From Jannaschia sp. Os4 (lineage in GTDB: Bacteria > Pseudomonadota > Alphaproteobacteria > Rhodobacterales > Rhodobacteraceae): a DNA stretch of 64,000 nucleotides. The stretch is taken from contig NZ_JAFCAR010000005.1 of NCBI RefSeq assembly GCF_016820245.1, positions 186,001-250,000 on the forward strand, written 5' to 3'. A program made the position numbers and the translations under genes. This document shows positions 58,319 through 64,000 of the stretch, one piece after another. Within the stretch, counting starts at the first letter, position 1; the number at the start of each line of letters is the position of its first letter. The notes beneath the pieces were generated by a model, which was not told the origin of the DNA, did no database searches, and saw only the letters and a program-made list of their open reading frames with translations.

Positions 58319-58920
58319 GGGACCGGCCCGCGGATGCGCGCCTTGCCCTCCAGGGCGGCGGCGAGGCGGCGGCGGTAGGCGGCGCGGCTGATCTCCACCC
58401 CCCCGAGCGAGGCGAGGTGCTCGGTCAGGAACTGGGTGTCGAAGAGCGTGAACCCCTCGCGGCGGAGCAGCGCGACCATGAACGCCAGCGCGACCTTGGA
58501 CGCGTCGCGGCGGGCGGAGAACATCGACTCGCCGAAGAAGGCCGTGCCGAGGGTCACGCCGTAGATGCCCCCCACGAGGGTATCCTCCTCCCATAGCTCG
58601 AGGCTGTGCGCGAGCCCGCCCGCGTGGAGCTGCGAGTAGAGCCGCGCGATGGGCGGGTTGATCCACGTCTCGTCGCGATCCGCGCAGGCGGCCACGGTCG
58701 CGTCGAACGCGGCGTTCAGGGTGACGCGCCACGGCGCCTGCCGGATGCGCTTGGCGAGGCTGCGCGAGATGCGAAGCCCGTCGAGCGGCAGGACGCCCCG
58801 GCGGCGGGGATCGACCCAGAAGATGTCGGGGTCGTCCCGGCTCTCGGCCATGGGGAAGACGCCGCTGGCATATGCCATGAGCAGCGTCTCGGCGGTGATT
58901 GGTGGCGTGTCGCGCGGCAT
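58276..58920 (-). CDS. aat: Leucyl/phenylalanyl-tRNA--protein transferase
   Basis: Adds Leu or Phe to proteins with N-terminal Arg or Lys, marking them for ClpAP degradation. 214 residues from ATG 58920: LLMAYASGVFPMAESRDDPD, IFWVDPRRRGVLPLDGLRIS, WINPPIARLYSQLHAGGLAH, SLELWEEDTLVGGIYGVTLG and FFGESMFSARRDASKVAL are all standard. The gene overlaps the convergent DUF2155 gene by 43 nt at the 3' ends. Confidence 0.94.
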   Translation of the reverse strand: MPRDTPPITAETLLMAYASGVFPMAESRDDPDIFWVDPRRRGVLPLDGLRISRSLAKRIRQAPWRVTLNAAFDATVAACADRDETWINPPIARLYSQLHAGGLAHSLELWEEDTLVGGIYGVTLGTAFFGESMFSARRDASKVALAFMVALLRREGFTLFDTQFLTEHLASLGGVEISRAAYRRRLAAALEGKARIRGPVPQSSEVMHLRSQTS

Positions 58921-58954
58921 GCGCGGCAAGGTAGGTCCAGAGGCCGCGCGCGCA

Positions 58955-58995
58955 AATGCCTTCGAAGGCATTCGCAAATCGCTTCGAAGCGATTT
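58955..58995. repeat. Two adjacent perfect palindromes centred on TTCGAA
   Basis: AATGCCTTCGAAGGCATT (58955-58972, 18 bp) and AAATCGCTTCGAAGCGATTT (58976-58995, 20 bp), each preceded by GCAAAT. They lie between the aat start (58920) and the stop of the minus-strand small gene (58999). They could terminate that small gene (T runs follow the second stem) or be a dispersed repeat; the AT-rich arms recall the palindrome at 19382-19409. Confidence 0.7.
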
Positions 58996-58998
58996 CCC

Positions 58999-59226
58999 TC
59001 AGACCCGGCGTCGGACCGGCTGCGCGTTGCACACCACGATGAACTGGTCGGCGTTGACGAGCAGTTGGAACCCCCGCCGCGCGACCTCGCGCTCGAAGCG
59101 GGGGAGGCCGACGATCCGTTCCACGTCGCGGACCTTGCGACGGACGATGCCGCCCTCGGCGGCGGCGCGGGCGGAGAAGAGGTGCGCGACCCAGCGGTCG
59201 GCGTCGAGATGGGCGGGCAGGGGCAT
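58999..59226 (-). CDS. Small conserved hypothetical protein
   Basis: 75 residues, soluble, basic C terminus: MPLPAHLDADRWVAHLFSAR, AAAEGGIVRRKVRDVERIVG, FEREVARRGFQLLVNADQFI and VVCNAQPVRRRV. I associate this pattern with a small Rhodobacteraceae family that databases sometimes mislabel as an anthranilate isomerase; it lacks the size or motifs for that. Function unknown. It lies between accC and aat on the same strand, with 34 nt to accC. Confidence 0.65.
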   Translation of the reverse strand: MPLPAHLDADRWVAHLFSARAAAEGGIVRRKVRDVERIVGLPRFEREVARRGFQLLVNADQFIVVCNAQPVRRRV

Positions 59227-59260
59227 CGCCCACGCCTAGCCGTAGCAGGTGAACGAGCCC

Positions 59261-60607
59261 CTAAAGGTTCGCCTCCAGCCACTTCTCGAGCCAGTGGATC
59301 GTGTAGTCGCCCGCGATCACGTCCCTGTTGCGGACCAACTCGCGGTGGAGCGGGATCGTGGTGTCGACGCCGTCGATGATGATCTCCATCAGCGCGCGGT
59401 CGAGGCGGGCCAGCGCCTCCGCCCGGTCGCGCCCGTGCACGATCAGCTTGCCGATCAGCGAGTCGTAGTAGGGCGGGATGCGGTAGCCGTCGTAGAGCGC
59501 GCTGTCCATGCGGACGCCGAGGCCGCCCGGCGCGTGATACTGGCTGATCCGGCCCGGCGAGGGCGAGAAGGAGGGCAGCTTCTCGGCGTTGAGCCGCACC
59601 TCGATGGCGTGGCCCTGCGGCTCCCCGAGGCTCTCCTGCGTGAACTCCATCGGCAGGCCCGCGGCCACGCGGATCTGCTCGCGGACGAGGTCGACGCCGA
59701 ACACGGCCTCGGTGACGGGATGCTCGACCTGCAACCGGGTGTTCATCTCGATGAAGTAGAACTCGCCGTTCTCCCACAGGAACTCGATGGTGCCCGCGCC
59801 GATGTAGCAGATGTCGGCCACGGCCTTGGCGCAGGTCGCGCCGATCTCCGCGCGCATCTCGGGGGTGATGGCGGGGCCGGGCGCCTCCTCGAAGACCTTC
59901 TGGTGGCGGCGCTGGAGCGAGCAGTCGCGCTCGCCGAGGTGGACGGCGTTCCCCTTGCCGTCGCCGAAGACCTGCACCTCGATGTGGCGCGGCGTGCCGA
60001 GGTATTTCTCGATGTAGACCTCGTCGTTGCCGAACGCGGCCTTGGCCTCGGAGCGGGCGGAGCCGAAGGCGTTGTCGAGGTCCTTGGCCGTGCGGGCCAG
60101 CTTCATGCCGCGCCCGCCGCCGCCGGCGGTGGCCTTGACGATGACCGGGAACCCCATCTCCTCCGAGACGCGCCGCGCCTCCTCGAGGGTGGGCACGCCC
60201 CCGTCCGAGCCGGGCACGCAGGGCACGCCCAGCTTGATCATGGTCTCCTTGGCGGTGATCTTGTCGCCCATGATCCGGATGTGCTCGGCCGTGGGGCCGA
60301 TGAAGGTGATCCCGTGATCCTCCAGCGCCTGAACGAAGGTCGCGTTCTCGGACAGGAAGCCGTAGCCCGGATGCACCGCCTGCGCGCCCGTGATCTCGCA
60401 GGCGGAGATGACGGCGGCGATGTTGAGGTAGGACTGCGCCCCCGGCGCGGGGCCGATGCAGATCGCCTCGTCGGCCATGCGGACGTGCATCGCGTCCGAG
60501 TCGGCGGTGGAGTGCACGGCGACCGTCTTGACGCCCATCTCGCGCGCGGCCCGGATGACGCGCAGCGCGATCTCGCCGCGGTTGGCGATGAGGATCTTGT
60601 CGAACAT
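59261..60607 (-). CDS. accC: Acetyl-CoA carboxylase, biotin carboxylase subunit
   Basis: Carboxylates biotin on AccB with ATP and bicarbonate, first half of malonyl-CoA formation. 448 residues. [20 protein letters not shown] at the start, the ATP-grasp glycine loop [54 protein letters not shown] and [17 protein letters not shown] are complete. It starts immediately at the accB stop (60607), so both are one operon. Confidence 0.97.
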   Translation of the reverse strand: MFDKILIANRGEIALRVIRAAREMGVKTVAVHSTADSDAMHVRMADEAICIGPAPGAQSYLNIAAVISACEITGAQAVHPGYGFLSENATFVQALEDHGITFIGPTAEHIRIMGDKITAKETMIKLGVPCVPGSDGGVPTLEEARRVSEEMGFPVIVKATAGGGGRGMKLARTAKDLDNAFGSARSEAKAAFGNDEVYIEKYLGTPRHIEVQVFGDGKGNAVHLGERDCSLQRRHQKVFEEAPGPAITPEMRAEIGATCAKAVADICYIGAGTIEFLWENGEFYFIEMNTRLQVEHPVTEAVFGVDLVREQIRVAAGLPMEFTQESLGEPQGHAIEVRLNAEKLPSFSPSPGRISQYHAPGGLGVRMDSALYDGYRIPPYYDSLIGKLIVHGRDRAEALARLDRALMEIIIDGVDTTIPLHRELVRNRDVIAGDYTIHWLEKWLEANL

Positions 60608-61101
60608 CAGGCCAGGATCACCAGCGGCGCGCCGAACTCCACCGGGTCGCCGTCGGCCACGAGGATGCGCTTCACGGTGCCCGCGCGGGGGGCGGGGATC
60701 TGGTTCATGGTCTTCATCGCCTCGACGATGAGGATGGTCTGCCCCTCGGCCACCTTGTCGCCCACCGACACGAAGTTGGACGCCCCCGGCTCCGGCGCGA
60801 GGTAGGCGGTGCCGACCATGGGCGAGGTGACGGCGCCGGGGTCTTGGGCGGGATCCTCGGCGGCGGCCGGGGCCGTGGCGGCGGACGCGCTCGGGACGGC
60901 CTGCGGGACTGCGGCCTGCGGCGCGGCGGGCGCGGCCATGGCGACCGGGGCCGGGGCGGCGGCGGACTGCCGGGAGACGCGGACCTCGAGGCTGTCGTCC
61001 TCGCCGTACTCGCGCGCGACCTCGATCTCGCCGAGGTCGTTGTCGGCCAAGATGCGCGCCAGCGCCTCGATGAAGGCCACGTCGTCGTCGCGCTTGCTCA
61101 T
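60607..61101 (-). CDS. accB: Acetyl-CoA carboxylase, biotin carboxyl carrier protein
   Basis: 164-residue carrier. N-terminal [20 protein letters not shown] helix, an Ala/Pro-rich flexible linker (about 47-88), and the biotinyl domain with [20 protein letters not shown] and the biotinylated lysine in [12 protein letters not shown] (K130). Standard AccB layout, upstream of accC with shared end base. Confidence 0.96.
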   Translation of the reverse strand: MSKRDDDVAFIEALARILADNDLGEIEVAREYGEDDSLEVRVSRQSAAAPAPVAMAAPAAPQAAVPQAVPSASAATAPAAAEDPAQDPGAVTSPMVGTAYLAPEPGASNFVSVGDKVAEGQTILIVEAMKTMNQIPAPRAGTVKRILVADGDPVEFGAPLVILA

Positions 61102-61284
61102 GGATGATCCCCGTGCCGTTTCGTCGCGTCCTATCCGACGCGGCGGAGCGGGGGAAGGGTGGCCGGGTCGCGGCGCGTGCCGGCGCGCCGCGCCCCCGCC
61201 GCAGGGGTCGCGCGGCCAGGCCGGCCGATCGACCCGGCGGGGCGCGCCCGGATCACGGCCGATCCGGGCGCGTGCCCGCCGCGC

Positions 61285-63237
<1,953 letters not shown>

Positions 63238-63314
63238 GGGATGTCTCCGGGTCGTGTCGTGTGGAGGGGGCCGTGCCCCCGGCGGGCCGGACCGCGCGCG
63301 GTCCGGCGACCGGC

Positions 63315-64000
63315 TCAGATGGCGAGGTACTCGGCGCGCAGCTGGGCGTTCTCCAGCACCTCCTTGGCGGTGCCGTCGAACACGACGCCGCCGGTGTCGA
63401 GGATCACCGCGCGGTCGGCCAACTCCAGCGCGCGCACGGCGTTCTGCTCGACGAGGACGGTGGTGATGCCGAGCTTCTTGATCTCGATCAGCGCCTCCTC
63501 GATCTTGTCGACGATGACGGGGGCCAGCCCCTCGTAGGGCTCGTCCAGCAGCAGTACCTTGATGTCGCGGGTCAGCGCGCGCCCGATGGCGAGCATCTGC
63601 TGCTCCCCGCCCGACAGCGTCACGCCTTCCTGCTTGCGGCGCTCCTTGAGCTTGGGGAACAGGTCGTAGACGCGCTCCAGCGACCAGCCGATCGGCGGCG
63701 CGATCTGCGCGAGCTTGAGGTTCTCCTCGACCGTGAGGCCTTGGATGATGCGCCGGTCCTCGGGCACGAGGCCCAGCCCCGCCGCCGCCGCCTGGTGCGC
63801 GGACATCGTGTGGAGCGGCTGGTGGTCGAGCCAGATCTCGCCGCGCTGCACCTCCGGGCTGCTCACCCGGGCGCAGGCGCGCAGGGTCGAGGTCTTGCCC
63901 GCCCCGTTGCGCCCCAGCAGCGCGAGGATCTCGCCCTCGTGCACGTTGAAGCTGACGCCCTGCACGATGTAGCTCTCGCCGTAGTAGGCGTGGATGTCGT
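63315..64000 (-). CDS. livF: Branched-chain amino acid ABC transporter ATP-binding protein LivF-like, 5'-truncated
   Basis: Runs off the window edge, so the first few residues are missing; 228 codons are visible. [20 protein letters not shown] at the start, Walker [33 protein letters not shown], signature [15 protein letters not shown], Walker [14 protein letters not shown] and [19 protein letters not shown]. The EDRRI(I)xGLTVEENL segment and the VEQN switch are typical of LivF. It energises uptake of branched-chain amino acids, amides or similar solutes; partners LivG, LivH, LivM and LivK are presumably upstream beyond the window. Confidence 0.93.
   Translation of the reverse strand, partial: DIHAYYGESYIVQGVSFNVHEGEILALLGRNGAGKTSTLRACARVSSPEVQRGEIWLDHQPLHTMSAHQAAAAGLGLVPEDRRIIQGLTVEENLKLAQIAPPIGWSLERVYDLFPKLKERRKQEGVTLSGGEQQMLAIGRALTRDIKVLLLDEPYEGLAPVIVDKIEEALIEIKKLGITTVLVEQNAVRALELADRAVILDTGGVVFDGTAKEVLENAQLRAEYLAI

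Overview
The window is about 64 kb of very GC-rich chromosome (roughly 70 percent or more by eye) from an alphaproteobacterium, most likely a member of the Rhodobacteraceae/Roseobacter group. Grounds: long antisense open frames typical of high GC; gene neighbourhoods familiar from that group (NDUFA12-like gene next to a DUF2155 gene, aat, accC and accB; rpsA, ihfB, a LapA-like gene, trpF and trpB; carA divergent from a YqeY gene); a RutR-type operator; and a GTTC-N7-GTTC box of the alphaproteobacterial LexA type. Almost everything looks chromosomal. I see no phage, IS element, plasmid gene or CRISPR array.

Layout. 1-5.3 kb: 3' end of hemB, an MFS exporter overlapping a DsbA/FrnE-like gene, an HWE-type histidine kinase and an acyl-CoA synthetase-like gene. 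5.3-14.6 kb: a pyrimidine-catabolism locus on the minus strand, with a beta-ureidopropionase/allantoate-amidohydrolase-type enzyme, three very small membrane or lipoprotein genes, dihydropyrimidinase, a GC-poor foreign-looking ORF, and an NMT1/THI5-type ABC transporter whose genes are stitched together with a GNAT gene and two tiny membrane proteins by 4-nt overlaps. A divergent RutR-like TetR gene and its operator sit at the top. 14.7-23.5 kb: recG, a small membrane protein behind a LexA-like box, arginase with a divergent Lrp regulator, a HAD phosphatase, a GntR regulator, a glycosyltransferase, carA and yqeY. 23.7-28.6 kb: DUF2244 and ctaD, a frameshifted type III polyketide synthase with its methyltransferase partner, lipB and tRNA-Leu(GAG). 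28.7-33.2 kb: an accessory surface-glycan-like cluster (GSCFA protein, alpha/beta hydrolase, glycosyltransferase, unknown).

33.3-40.8 kb: rpsA, ihfB, LapA-like, trpF, then two sulfotransferase-like paralogues inserted before trpB and rpiB. 41.2-42.7 kb: an unusual three-gene operon encoding two exported proteins with almost pure Asp/Arg tails and a membrane-anchored LuxR-type regulator. 42.7-48.7 kb: hydrolases, DUF2237, DUF2332, pth, a TetR-controlled alpha/beta hydrolase, and rplY (L25/Ctc). 49.5-55.3 kb: MFS, DUF2726, an L-lactate dehydrogenase (lldD-like), a Tat-exported nitroreductase-like protein with a MarR gene, a cold-shock protein and a lipoprotein. 55.3-64 kb: metY, a four-EF-hand protein, NDUFA12, DUF2155, aat, a small conserved gene, accC, accB, acs and the 3' part of a livF-type ABC ATPase.

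The strongest candidates for something undescribed are: the hyperacidic-tail/LuxR operon (41.2-42.7 kb); the LexA-box-associated 59-residue membrane protein (16.95 kb); the sulfotransferase-like pair with a 30-codon coupled leader ORF (36.8-39.0 kb); and the extra small proteins woven into the pyrimidine locus. A shared promoter pattern (TTGnnn, 17 nt, TAGAnn) precedes several genes.
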